Origin: Acidobacteriota bacterium
Lineage (GTDB): Bacteria > Acidobacteriota > UBA4820
Reading direction: 5' to 3'
Assembly (NCBI GenBank): GCA_029559035.1
Contig: JAKQCT010000034.1
Coordinates: 1 to 64,000, forward strand
DNA length: 64,000 nt
Of this stretch, positions 24,835 through 32,490 are shown one piece after another (positions within the stretch are counted from its first letter, which is position 1; every line of letters starts with the position of its first letter). The position numbers were made by a program, and so were the translations under genes. Under the pieces are notes generated by a model. That model saw nothing but the letters and a program-made list of their open reading frames with translations, did not search any database and was not told the DNA's origin.

Positions 24835-26172
24835 CTATTGGAGCTTCCCCCGCAAGTTTCTAAGTATACTCTTCATTCCGCCTTTTTTCATCTTTTCAAC
24901 CATTTTCTTCATTTCCAGATACTGCTGGACAAGGCGGTTCACGTCCGCTACCGTTGTCCCGGAACCCGCGGCAATCCTCCGCCTGCGGCTTCCGTTCAGG
25001 ATCTTGGGCCTTGAGCGCTCATCTTCCGTCATGGAGTCGAGTATCGCTTCCATCCGCTTTATCTGCCTTTCGTCTATCTCCGGCCTGGGGATGTTGCCCA
25101 TGGAGGAAAGGCCCGGTATCATGCCGACTATCTGGTCCAGCGGGCCCATCTTCTTGATCTGCCGGAACTGGTCCCGCAGGTCCTCGAGGGTGAACTCGCC
25201 CTTTTCAAGCCTTTTGGCGGTCTTCTCGGCCTCTCTGAGGTCGACCGTTTCCTGCGCCTTTTCTATGAGCGAGAGGACATCCCCCATGCCAAGGATCCTC
25301 GAAGCCATCCTCTCGGGATAAAAAAGCTCTATTGCGTCCGTTTTCTCGCCGGTCCCGACCATTTTTACTGGAAGCCCCGTGGTCGCCTTGACCGAAAGGA
25401 CGACTCCGCCCCTGGCGTCTCCGTCCGCTTTCGTGAGCAGGATCCCGGTCAGGTTTACCTTCTCGTGAAAGGTTTTCGCGGTCTGGACTGCGCTCTGCCC
25501 CGCCATGGCGTCGGCGACGTACAGCCTTTCCGCCGGGTTGACCCTCGAGCAGATCTCCTCCAGCTCTTTCATCAGCTTTTCGTCTATGTGGAGCCTTCCT
25601 GCGGTATCGATCACGACCCTGTGGATGCCCCTTTTCTTCGCATCCGAAACGGCTTTTTCGCACATAGCCGCGGGATCGGCCTCGCCCTGCGGCTCGTAGA
25701 AAAAGACTCCGACCTGTTTGGCGAGGACCCTGAGCTGCTGCTGGGCCGCCGGACGGTAAACGTCCGCAGGGACGAGCAAGGTCGAATGGCCCTCCTTGAG
25801 GAAATACCTCGCTATCTTTGCCGCCGTCGTAGTCTTGCCGGACCCCTGAAGCCCCACGAGCATGAGGATCCCGGGGGGAAGGGCCGGGAACGCCAGGGAG
25901 GTCTTTCCTTCCCCGAGGACCCTGACCATCTCCTCGTGCAGTATCTTGATGAAGTGCTGGTCGGGGGTGAGGCTCTTCAGGACCTCCTGTCCGAGCGCCT
26001 TCGCCTTTACTCCGTCCAGGACGTCCCGCACGACGGAGATATGCACGTCCGCCTCGAGCAGGGCGATCCTGACCGCCCTTACCGCCTCTTCTATGTTCGA
26101 TTCGGTCAGTTTACCCCTGCCCCTGAGGGAATTGACGACCCCCTGGAGCCTTTCAGATAGTTTTTCGAACAT
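24835..26172 (-). CDS. ffh: Signal recognition particle protein Ffh
   Basis: 445 aa, full length. N domain helices, G-domain motifs GLQGSGKTTTAAKIARY, DVYRPAAQQQLRVLA, DTAGRLHIDEKLM, TKADGDARGG, and a C-terminal Met-rich M domain with the RNA-binding SRRRRIAAGSGTTVADVN helix. Binds signal peptides and SRP RNA (encoded at 44.7 kb here) and targets ribosomes to FtsY. Start ATG shares one base with the stop of the upstream protease gene (TAATG). Confidence 0.97.
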   Translation of the reverse strand: MFEKLSERLQGVVNSLRGRGKLTESNIEEAVRAVRIALLEADVHISVVRDVLDGVKAKALGQEVLKSLTPDQHFIKILHEEMVRVLGEGKTSLAFPALPPGILMLVGLQGSGKTTTAAKIARYFLKEGHSTLLVPADVYRPAAQQQLRVLAKQVGVFFYEPQGEADPAAMCEKAVSDAKKRGIHRVVIDTAGRLHIDEKLMKELEEICSRVNPAERLYVADAMAGQSAVQTAKTFHEKVNLTGILLTKADGDARGGVVLSVKATTGLPVKMVGTGEKTDAIELFYPERMASRILGMGDVLSLIEKAQETVDLREAEKTAKRLEKGEFTLEDLRDQFRQIKKMGPLDQIVGMIPGLSSMGNIPRPEIDERQIKRMEAILDSMTEDERSRPKILNGSRRRRIAAGSGTTVADVNRLVQQYLEMKKMVEKMKKGGMKSILRNLRGKLQ

Positions 26173-27656
26173 TAAGCCGCCTGCTCCTTTGCCAGCTGTT
26201 CGTGAAGAGTCTCGACAGCTTTCTTTATCTGGACATCAAGCGGGACCATCGCCTCGAAGCCCGCCGTCGGGTCTTCTTTCAGCGTCCTGAACTCTCTCTC
26301 CAGGGCCCTGGTAATGTAATCCCTGCTTTCTTTCCATTCTGTATCGCTCATACCGCCGTCCTTGGACGCCGCGGCCCTGGCCTCTTCCGCGAAAGCTCCG
26401 CTCCTCACATCCTCGATCGTGAGGTCTCCCTTCTGCGCGCGCTTCGATACGAAGTCAAGGAAGAACCTCTCCCGTTCTAGCTTCAGGGCGAGCGGAGGGA
26501 TCTTGGGCGGCACCACCCTGATATCGGGATCGATCCCTCCCGAGCGCTCCGCGTCGATCTCTCCCTCATCGTCGGGGAAGAGGTAACTGTCCCTGGAATC
26601 GTAGCTTCTCTGGATGTTCCTTCCGGACGGCGTGAAGTAATGCGCCGTGGTTATGGCGACGGCCCCCCTTTTCATGGGAGTCACCGTCTGGACAAGTCCC
26701 TTGCCCCAGCTCCTTTCGCCAATGATGACCGCCCGCCCGTTGTCCTGAAGCGCTCCGGCGACGATCTCGGAGGCGCTCGCCGATCCCATGTTTATCAGCA
26801 CAGCGACCGGAACGGAGCAGTACTTCGAGCATCCGAAACTGATGAAGTTCCTTTCGTAGCCTTTCCTCGGGCGCACCGACACGACCGGCTTGCCCCTCCT
26901 CAAGAACAGGGAGCACATGTCAACGGCGGCTCTCAGTGACCCTCCCGGGTTGTCCCTCATGTCCAATATGAAAGCCGAGGCGCCCTTTTTCGCAAGGCCG
27001 GAGAGAGCCTCTTCGAGCTCATCCACCGTGGTCTCCCCGAAATGCATTACCCGCACGTAGCCGATGTTTCCGCCCAGCAGGATCGCATAAGAGACCGATT
27101 GCTTGGGGATCTCGTTCCTCTCGAGTTCGAGCCCGAAGGCGTTTTCTCCGGACCTTGAGACCGTGATCCTGACCTTCGTGCCCTTCGGCCCCTTCAGCAT
27201 TTTCACCGCTTCTTTCGTCGTCATCTTGTCGGTTGGTTTTCCCTCGACCTCCGTGATCATGTCCCCCGACCTCATCCCTGCGTTGTAGGCCGGAGTTCCC
27301 TGGATGGGATTGATCACCAGGAGGGGGCTGGACGGTGTAGGCTTCGCGATCAGAACCCCTATCCCGAAGAAACGGCCCTCCTGGTCCTCGAGAAGCTCCC
27401 TGAAGGCTTCCGGGGAAAAATAATTGCTGTGGGGGTCGAGGCTCTGCAGCATCTCGTTCAGGAACCCGTCGAACAGCTCGTCCTGAGTTGCAGGTTCCTT
27501 CGCCTTCGATTCCACCAGTCCGACCGCCTCCTTCAGGATTTCCGCCGGCCTGGAGTCATCCGGAGACCCGGTCCCTTTGTCCATGGCGAGCTGCCAGCTT
27601 TGCGCGAGGCCGTAGGTAAAAATACAGACGAGGGTTACGATCATGAGTCTTTTCAA
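26172..27656 (-). CDS. C-terminal processing peptidase, S41 family
   Basis: 494 aa. TTG start at 27656 fits GGAGCGATTC; ATG 27644 is the alternative. N-terminal signal or anchor (MIVTLVCIFTYGLA). PDZ domain at about 105-175 (FGIGVLIAKPTPSSPLLVI; AYNAGMRSGDMITEVEG). Catalytic domain with MRDNPGGSLRAAVDM, the Ser in MGSASASEIVAGAL and the Lys in ERSWGKGLVQT, the Ser-Lys dyad of CtpA/CtpB. A C-terminal helical segment follows. Cleaves exported proteins near their C-termini in the periplasm. Coupled to ffh. Confidence 0.92.
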   Translation of the reverse strand: MKRLMIVTLVCIFTYGLAQSWQLAMDKGTGSPDDSRPAEILKEAVGLVESKAKEPATQDELFDGFLNEMLQSLDPHSNYFSPEAFRELLEDQEGRFFGIGVLIAKPTPSSPLLVINPIQGTPAYNAGMRSGDMITEVEGKPTDKMTTKEAVKMLKGPKGTKVRITVSRSGENAFGLELERNEIPKQSVSYAILLGGNIGYVRVMHFGETTVDELEEALSGLAKKGASAFILDMRDNPGGSLRAAVDMCSLFLRRGKPVVSVRPRKGYERNFISFGCSKYCSVPVAVLINMGSASASEIVAGALQDNGRAVIIGERSWGKGLVQTVTPMKRGAVAITTAHYFTPSGRNIQRSYDSRDSYLFPDDEGEIDAERSGGIDPDIRVVPPKIPPLALKLERERFFLDFVSKRAQKGDLTIEDVRSGAFAEEARAAASKDGGMSDTEWKESRDYITRALEREFRTLKEDPTAGFEAMVPLDVQIKKAVETLHEQLAKEQAA

Positions 27657-27692
27657 GAATCGCTCCGGTATCCGTTCATCGGGACCGCCGGC

Positions 27693-28982
27693 TCAATTCC
27701 TCGACCAGTGGTCGATCATCTTCATGTACATCTCCCTGTCGAAATTGGGGGAATCCCTTTTGGTGTGACATTTGAGACAGGCGCCGGCCGCCTCTTCGGC
27801 AGGGGCGTGCCGCTCCGGCGGATGCCCTTCCCCGGGGCCGTGGCAGCTTTCGCATCCGACCCCCGACAACGATTCTTTCATTGCGGGGTAGCCTCCCCCC
27901 CGGAACCCGGTAACGTGACACGGCAGGCATTCAGTGTTGTTCTGCTGGTGGTCTATCTCGAGCGTGGCCAAGGCGGACCCGTGGCCGGTCTTCTTCCAGA
28001 TGTCGTATTCCTTCGCGTGACATCCTCCGCAGTGATCGCTGCCATTGAAAGAAGGACCCGCGGGTTTGACGACGCTTTTTTCAAGCTCCGAGAGGTTGAT
28101 CTCCTCGGCTTTCTTCATGGTCTCCCGCACGCGCTCTTCCACCTTCGCGTCGCCTTCGAGCGACCTGTGGATGTATTCGCATTTGGGCCATATCTCCCAC
28201 CGCCCGTCGAAGTAGCCTATCTCGAGCAGGGCGTACCTCCTGCCCCTGTCGCCCAAAAAAACGACCCATGTATCGTCAGCCTTCTGGGGCAGGGTGGTTA
28301 CCATGTGGCCCCAGACCGAAACTATTGCCAGCAGGTCCGCCTTCTCCTTGACCATTTCCTGGATCTTCATGGTGGATAGGTTGCCCAACACTATGTAGGT
28401 GTCCTGGGGCGCCTCCCGCACCTTCTTCCTGAAAACCTCAAGAGGGTCGTCCAGTTTCTTCCCCAGCAGGGCCGTCTCGGAGATGAACAACAGCCTCAGC
28501 TTTCCCTTCTTGCCGAAAGGCAGGTACCTGTACCCCCCCAGTTCCACGACCACATCATCCCTGTACCCGGCCATCCCGGCAAGGTGGTATTCCCCTTTGT
28601 AGTATTCTTTCAGTTTATTGCCGAGCTCGAGGTCTCTCGGCCCCGCGGAAACAAGGTAGTTCTCGGACTTGAGGAAATCTCCGAACGCCGTATTTATGAC
28701 ATCTTTCGCGGGCCCCCTGTCCATGAAAAGAGGCGACAGCTCGACCGGAACGACCCTTCTTCCCGGATTCTCCCTGCGGGCGTCATCGATGAGAGTTACC
28801 CTCCTCGACAGCCCTCCAGCGGGCGAGGTCCTGCAACCGCACGGAAGCAGGTACCCTTCGGCCCCCCCGGTCACGAAAACCGCGAGCTCGTTCTCCCCCC
28901 TCAGGGCCTGCAGGCCCAGGAGAAGGGCCAGCAGAAGGATCACGGCGGCGGAGAACGCGAGGATCTTCATCTTTTGGCTCAT
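27693..28982 (-). CDS. Exported four-heme cytochrome c with 5'-nucleotidase-like N domain
   Basis: 429 aa; signal anchor MKILAFSAAVILLLALLLGL. Four CxxCH motifs lie in the last 115 residues (CGGCH near 315, CLPCH, CESCH, CLKCH near 402), with extra His residues (GHGSAL, HPPERH) for distal ligation; this resembles the cytochrome c554 family. The first 290 residues resemble a degenerate metallophosphatase (FVTGGAEGYLLPCGC, SAGPRDLELG, LVLGNLS-like, SVWGHMV) found fused to such cytochromes. Periplasmic electron transfer is expected; redox partner unknown. Confidence 0.85.
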   Translation of the reverse strand: MSQKMKILAFSAAVILLLALLLGLQALRGENELAVFVTGGAEGYLLPCGCRTSPAGGLSRRVTLIDDARRENPGRRVVPVELSPLFMDRGPAKDVINTAFGDFLKSENYLVSAGPRDLELGNKLKEYYKGEYHLAGMAGYRDDVVVELGGYRYLPFGKKGKLRLLFISETALLGKKLDDPLEVFRKKVREAPQDTYIVLGNLSTMKIQEMVKEKADLLAIVSVWGHMVTTLPQKADDTWVVFLGDRGRRYALLEIGYFDGRWEIWPKCEYIHRSLEGDAKVEERVRETMKKAEEINLSELEKSVVKPAGPSFNGSDHCGGCHAKEYDIWKKTGHGSALATLEIDHQQNNTECLPCHVTGFRGGGYPAMKESLSGVGCESCHGPGEGHPPERHAPAEEAAGACLKCHTKRDSPNFDREMYMKMIDHWSRN

Positions 28983-29051
28983 ATCATCTCCAAATTGATT
29001 ATTTTCTCACAAACCGGGCGGTTTTTGAACCTTTTCCGTCTGCGCCTGGAT

Positions 29052-29762
29052 CTAATCCCTGTTCCTCGCGATCTCGAAAAGGGCGAGAGCCGCGGCCACC
29101 GAGGCGTTCAGGGAATCAAGCACGCCTTTCATCGGTATCTTCACCGTCATGTCCGCGTTCTTCTTCAGGATGGCGCTAACGCCCTGGTCCTCGGCGCCTA
29201 CCATGAGCATTATCGGCCTTTTCCAGGGGACCTTCGCCTTGTACAAGGGGCTCCCGTCCATGTCGAGCGCCACGATGAAATAGCCTTCCTCCCTTGCTTT
29301 TTCAAGCACCTTCGACTGGTTTGAAACGACCGATATCAGCAGATGCTCCGAGGCTCCGGCCGAAGCCTTCACCACCGAAGGGGTCACCCCCGCCGCGTGA
29401 TGGGACCGCATCGTCACGCCTGAAACCCCCGCGCAATAGGCGCTCCTCAGTATGGCGCCGACGTTCTGCGGGTCGGTGAGGTTGTCGAGGGCGAGGATGA
29501 ACTTCTGCGGTTTTTCGAAGATCTCTTCCATCTCCACGAACGGGTAATCCTCGGCTTCGGCCACCAGCCCCTGGTTGTGAGTGCTTCCGGAAATATTGAT
29601 GAGCGTCGCTCTGGATTCGTACCTGGGCTCGGGAAGTTCTTCTTCAACCTTGTTCCGGAGTGTGGCGAACCGTTTCGGGTCCTGGGCGTAAAGCCTGAGA
29701 AGCTTCCTCCTTTTCGCCCTGACCAGTTCCGCGATCGGGTTAAGACCGTACACTATCTCCAT
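29052..29762 (-). CDS. rlmB: 23S rRNA (guanosine-2'-O)-methyltransferase RlmB
   Basis: 236 aa from ATG 29762, one base after the aroB stop; the longer open frame to 29978 is a shadow of aroB. SpoU/TrmH motifs 1-3 are present: LTDPQNVGAILRSAYCAG, MLMVGAEDQGV and IPMKGVLDSLNASVAAAL. The N-terminal YGLNPIAELVRAKRRKLLRLY matches the RNA-binding substrate domain of RlmB. Methylates the 2'-O of G2251 (E. coli numbering) in 23S rRNA, using AdoMet bound in the C-terminal trefoil knot. Confidence 0.93.
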   Translation of the reverse strand: MEIVYGLNPIAELVRAKRRKLLRLYAQDPKRFATLRNKVEEELPEPRYESRATLINISGSTHNQGLVAEAEDYPFVEMEEIFEKPQKFILALDNLTDPQNVGAILRSAYCAGVSGVTMRSHHAAGVTPSVVKASAGASEHLLISVVSNQSKVLEKAREEGYFIVALDMDGSPLYKAKVPWKRPIMLMVGAEDQGVSAILKKNADMTVKIPMKGVLDSLNASVAAALALFEIARNRD

Positions 29763-29763
29763 C

Positions 29764-30822
29764 TCAGCCTTCCACCAGAAGTCTATACGATTCCTCGAGA
29801 ACTTCAAACCGAAGCGGGGCGAGATAAGGCGTGGGAAGCGCCGGCGACCCGGCTTCCCGAAGTGGCGCGTAGCGGACTTCGCCTTCCCTGTTCTTCTTGT
29901 CGAGGCGAAGATGCCCCCACAGCCTTTCCATCCCCCTCCCGTCGATGCGGGGGACCCCGGCGAACTCCGAGAGCGCATTCCTTATCTGCCTGAAGGCGGG
30001 CTTCGAGCAGCAACCTTCGACGAGCGAGGCCGCCGTCTCCCAGGCCATTCCGGCGATCACCGATTCTCCGTGGGGCCGCCTGTAACCCGAGAGTTTTTCC
30101 AACCCGTGGCCGATCGTATGGCCGAAATTGAGGATGTTCCTTTCACCAGATTCGTCGAAAGGGTCTTTCCGGACGATGTCCAGCTTTATCTCCTGCGAGC
30201 GCCGGATTACACTTTCCATGACCTTCATGTCCCCCGGGTCCGCGTTCAGGACTTCGAGGTAGTGGTCCTCGTCTGCGATCAACCCGTGCTTGAGGCACTC
30301 GGCGAGGCCGTTCGTCATTTCCTTTTTAGGAAGGGAGGCGAGGAAAGGAAGCCAGACGGCGACCTCTTCAGGAAAGTGAAAGGCGCCGACGAGGTTCTTA
30401 CCCTCTTTGATGTTTATCCCTGTCTTGCCACCGATAGAGGCGTCCGCCATGGCGAGGAGCGTCGTCGGTACGCTTACCCATTTCATGCCCCGGAAAAGGG
30501 TCGCGGCGGTAAAGCCGGCGAGGTCGAGAAGGGTCCCTCCGCCGGCCGCGGCCACGAGCGAGCCCCTGTCGGCCCCCGCCTTTATCAGCTCGGCTTCCAG
30601 CTTCCGCTTGGAGGCGTACGTCTTGTTCTCTTCCCCGTCCGTCCAGGCGATGACCCTTATTCCGCCCTTCTCCAGTGCGCCTGCTAGCCGGGGATATAGC
30701 GAGGCGACCCTGCGGGAAACCACTGCGAGGACAGGCCTTCCCGCCTTCTTCAGGGAGATGAGATAAGAGGCGGGGTCCGGAACGGATATCGGCGTTTTGA
30801 GCGTGGGGTTCTTCAGGGTCAC
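29764..30822 (-). CDS. aroB: 3-Dehydroquinate synthase
   Basis: 352 aa, GTG start at 30822. NAD-binding and catalytic signatures: AAGGGTLLDLAGFTAAT, SVPTTLLAMADASIGGKTGIN, KNLVGAFHFPEEV, and metal ligands in GLAECLKHGLI, NFGHTIGHGLE and PHGESVIAGM. Converts DAHP to 3-dehydroquinate, step two of the shikimate pathway. No other shikimate gene is adjacent; it is placed between atpE and rlmB. Confidence 0.95.
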   Translation of the reverse strand: MTLKNPTLKTPISVPDPASYLISLKKAGRPVLAVVSRRVASLYPRLAGALEKGGIRVIAWTDGEENKTYASKRKLEAELIKAGADRGSLVAAAGGGTLLDLAGFTAATLFRGMKWVSVPTTLLAMADASIGGKTGINIKEGKNLVGAFHFPEEVAVWLPFLASLPKKEMTNGLAECLKHGLIADEDHYLEVLNADPGDMKVMESVIRRSQEIKLDIVRKDPFDESGERNILNFGHTIGHGLEKLSGYRRPHGESVIAGMAWETAASLVEGCCSKPAFRQIRNALSEFAGVPRIDGRGMERLWGHLRLDKKNREGEVRYAPLREAGSPALPTPYLAPLRFEVLEESYRLLVEG

Positions 30823-30830
30823 GATTCGGG

Positions 30831-30858
30831 GGAGGGCTCCTTGAAACAGGAGCCCTCC
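30831..30858 (-). terminator. Strong hairpin between atpE and aroB
   Basis: A perfect 10-bp stem GGAGGGCTCC / GGAGCCCTCC with an 8-base loop lies 10 bases after the atpE stop. There is no T-tract, so it may attenuate, protect the atp mRNA 3' end, or mask the aroB ribosome site (the right arm's GGAG is just upstream of the GTG). Confidence 0.55.
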
Positions 30859-30868
30859 TTCAAGCTTC

Positions 30869-31183
30869 TTAGACTTTTACGAAAACGATCAGCAGGGTGT
30901 AGAGGACCAGCGATTCGATGAAGACGAGCCCGATGATCATCATCATCTGTATCTTCCCGGCGATCGCGGGGTTCCTGGCGGCGCCCTTGCAGGCCGCGGA
31001 GATGCCGAGCGCCTGGCCTATGCCGCAGAGGGCCGAGGCGAACGCCATCGCGAACCCTGCCGTGAAGATCTTTACCATTTCGGGCGTCCAGCCCGTGGAA
31101 GCCTTGGCCTCGTCCTGGGCCATCGCGGGCACCGCCGCGAGCGCGGCGAGGAGAATTACCAGCAAGAAGAGTTTCTTTTTCAC
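30869..31183 (-). CDS. atpE: ATP synthase Fo subunit c, Na+-type residues, with signal peptide
   Basis: 104 aa, GTG start after GGAGGGAACAAA. Residues 1-22 are a cleavable-looking signal peptide (LLVILLAALAAVPAMA), longer than the classic 75-90-aa c subunit. Two membrane helices flank the polar loop GAARNPAIAG (R70-N71-P72). Aligned without gaps to the Ilyobacter c subunit, Q57 in helix 1 and E90, S91, Y95 in helix 2 match the Na+ ligands; the Thr after Ser is Leu92 here. Forms the rotor ring of F-type ATP synthase. Confidence 0.92.
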   Translation of the reverse strand: MKKKLFLLVILLAALAAVPAMAQDEAKASTGWTPEMVKIFTAGFAMAFASALCGIGQALGISAACKGAARNPAIAGKIQMMMIIGLVFIESLVLYTLLIVFVKV

Positions 31184-31198
31184 TTTGTTCCCTCCTAT

Positions 31199-31894
31199 CT
31201 ATTCCGGATGTTCCGATTCGTCGTGGGGAAGAGCCATCGATATGTAGACCGAAGAAAGTATCACGAACACGAATGTCTGCATGAACGCCACGAACAGCCC
31301 GAGAAGGATGAACGGCACGGGCACCCCGAAAGGCACCAGCTGAAGGAAGATGTTCCCGACCTGGTGGTCTCCGAATATGTTGCAGAAAAGACGGATGCCG
31401 AGCGACACGGGCCTCGAACAGTGGCTGACGAGTTCTATGGGCAGAAAGAGGACCGCGAGCGCCGCCATCGGCCCCAGGAAGTGCTTGAAATAGGAGAACC
31501 CTCCCTTCGCGACCCCTATCAGGTTGTACATCACGAAAGAGCAGAGCCCGAGAGAGAGCGTCACGATCAGGTGGCTCGTCGGCGGCATGAACCCGGGGAT
31601 GAACCCGGAGAGGTTGCACAAAAATATGAGAACGCCGAAGGTCCCTACGACGGGAAGATAGTCCCTTCCGTGCTTTCCGATGACCTCGGTCAGCAGGTTG
31701 TCGAATCCGTGGACTATGTATTCGAGACAATGCTGGACCCAGCTGGGCCTCTCGACCGATAGGTTCCTCGTTAGGGAGTAAAGGACGGCGAGGGAAAGGA
31801 CCATTATGAGCGCAAGCATGACGAGATAGTCGCTCGCCTCCACGTGAAAGTATTCCTTCAGCACCCATGTCGGAAACGAATTAAGCTCTTCCAT
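31199..31894 (-). CDS. atpB: ATP synthase Fo subunit a
   Basis: 231 aa from ATG 31894, which shares a base with the stop of atpI (TGATG). Five to six membrane helices; the essential Arg is R168 in SLGIRLFCNIFGDHQVG, and the downstream FVAFMQTFVFVILSSVYISMA helix is conserved. With the c ring it forms the ion half-channels. The usual neighbours b, delta, alpha, gamma, beta and epsilon are not in the window, so the F1 part is encoded elsewhere. Confidence 0.93.
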   Translation of the reverse strand: MEELNSFPTWVLKEYFHVEASDYLVMLALIMVLSLAVLYSLTRNLSVERPSWVQHCLEYIVHGFDNLLTEVIGKHGRDYLPVVGTFGVLIFLCNLSGFIPGFMPPTSHLIVTLSLGLCSFVMYNLIGVAKGGFSYFKHFLGPMAALAVLFLPIELVSHCSRPVSLGIRLFCNIFGDHQVGNIFLQLVPFGVPVPFILLGLFVAFMQTFVFVILSSVYISMALPHDESEHPE

Positions 31895-32274
31895 CAACTC
31901 TTTCCGGCGTCCCGAAGCGCCCAAAACAAAGCCGCCCCCGGGGGGAGCGAAAATCCCGCGAAAAGCCCCAGAGGCTTGCTGTAGAAGAGTGAAAGAATAA
32001 CATACAATCCACCCAAGAGCAACACGAGCTTGAGCAGCAGCGAGGCCGCGATCCTTGCGCCGGAGCCGCCGCCTTTTTCAAGCATGGAACCGGACAGTTC
32101 GCTCAAAAGCACGATATCGGCGGCCACGACCAGCTGGGAAAGGAAGAACGCCAGCGCGTCGCCCGGACTCCCCGTCCAGAAAAGGAGCGACAGGGGGGCC
32201 GAGAGGGCGAGAGAGGTGAAGAACACTCTCTTTTCGAAGCTTCTTCTCTCTTTTTTCAGGAGAGCTTCATCCAT
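31894..32274 (-). CDS. atpI: AtpI-like ATP synthase assembly protein
   Basis: 126 aa from ATG 32274, which overlaps the previous gene by 8 bases; an upstream extension to 32388 is the shadow of that gene. Four predicted membrane helices (FFTSLALSAPLSLLFW, ALAFFLSQLVVAADIVLL, ARIAASLLLKLVLLLGG, LFAGFSLPPGAALFWAL). Sequence is poorly conserved, but length, topology and position directly before atpB fit AtpI, a helper for c-ring assembly. Assigned mainly by context. Confidence 0.7.
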   Translation of the reverse strand: MDEALLKKERRSFEKRVFFTSLALSAPLSLLFWTGSPGDALAFFLSQLVVAADIVLLSELSGSMLEKGGGSGARIAASLLLKLVLLLGGLYVILSLFYSKPLGLFAGFSLPPGAALFWALRDAGKS

Positions 32275-32482
32275 CGCCGCCCTTTCCTTCCTCCCGGAGC
32301 GTCCTGAAAACAACGGCGAACCCCGCCGCAAGCCCCACGACGAAACCGATGAAAAGCAGCCACGGGGCGGTCCCAAGGCGGCCGTCAAGGAACCAGCCGA
32401 TAAACGACGGCACGAACACCGCCGCCGGAAAGGTATAGGCGAGCTGGGTATAGATCGCGACCTTTTTCCAGTCGAAGCTCAT
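32267..32482 (-). CDS. AtpZ/AtpQ-like small membrane protein of ATP synthase operon
   Basis: 71 aa: two membrane helices (YTFPAAVFVPSFIGWFLDGRLG and WLLFIGFVVGLAAGFAVVF) with the GWFLDGRLGTAPW loop typical of the AtpZ/putative F0F1-ATPase subunit family that often heads Fo operons and assists Mg2+ or c-ring handling. ATG at 32482 lies inside a longer artefactual frame reaching 33379. Nine bases after the PrkA stop. Confidence 0.8.
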   Translation of the reverse strand: MSFDWKKVAIYTQLAYTFPAAVFVPSFIGWFLDGRLGTAPWLLFIGFVVGLAAGFAVVFRTLREEGKGGDG

Positions 32483-32490
32483 CGCGCGGC

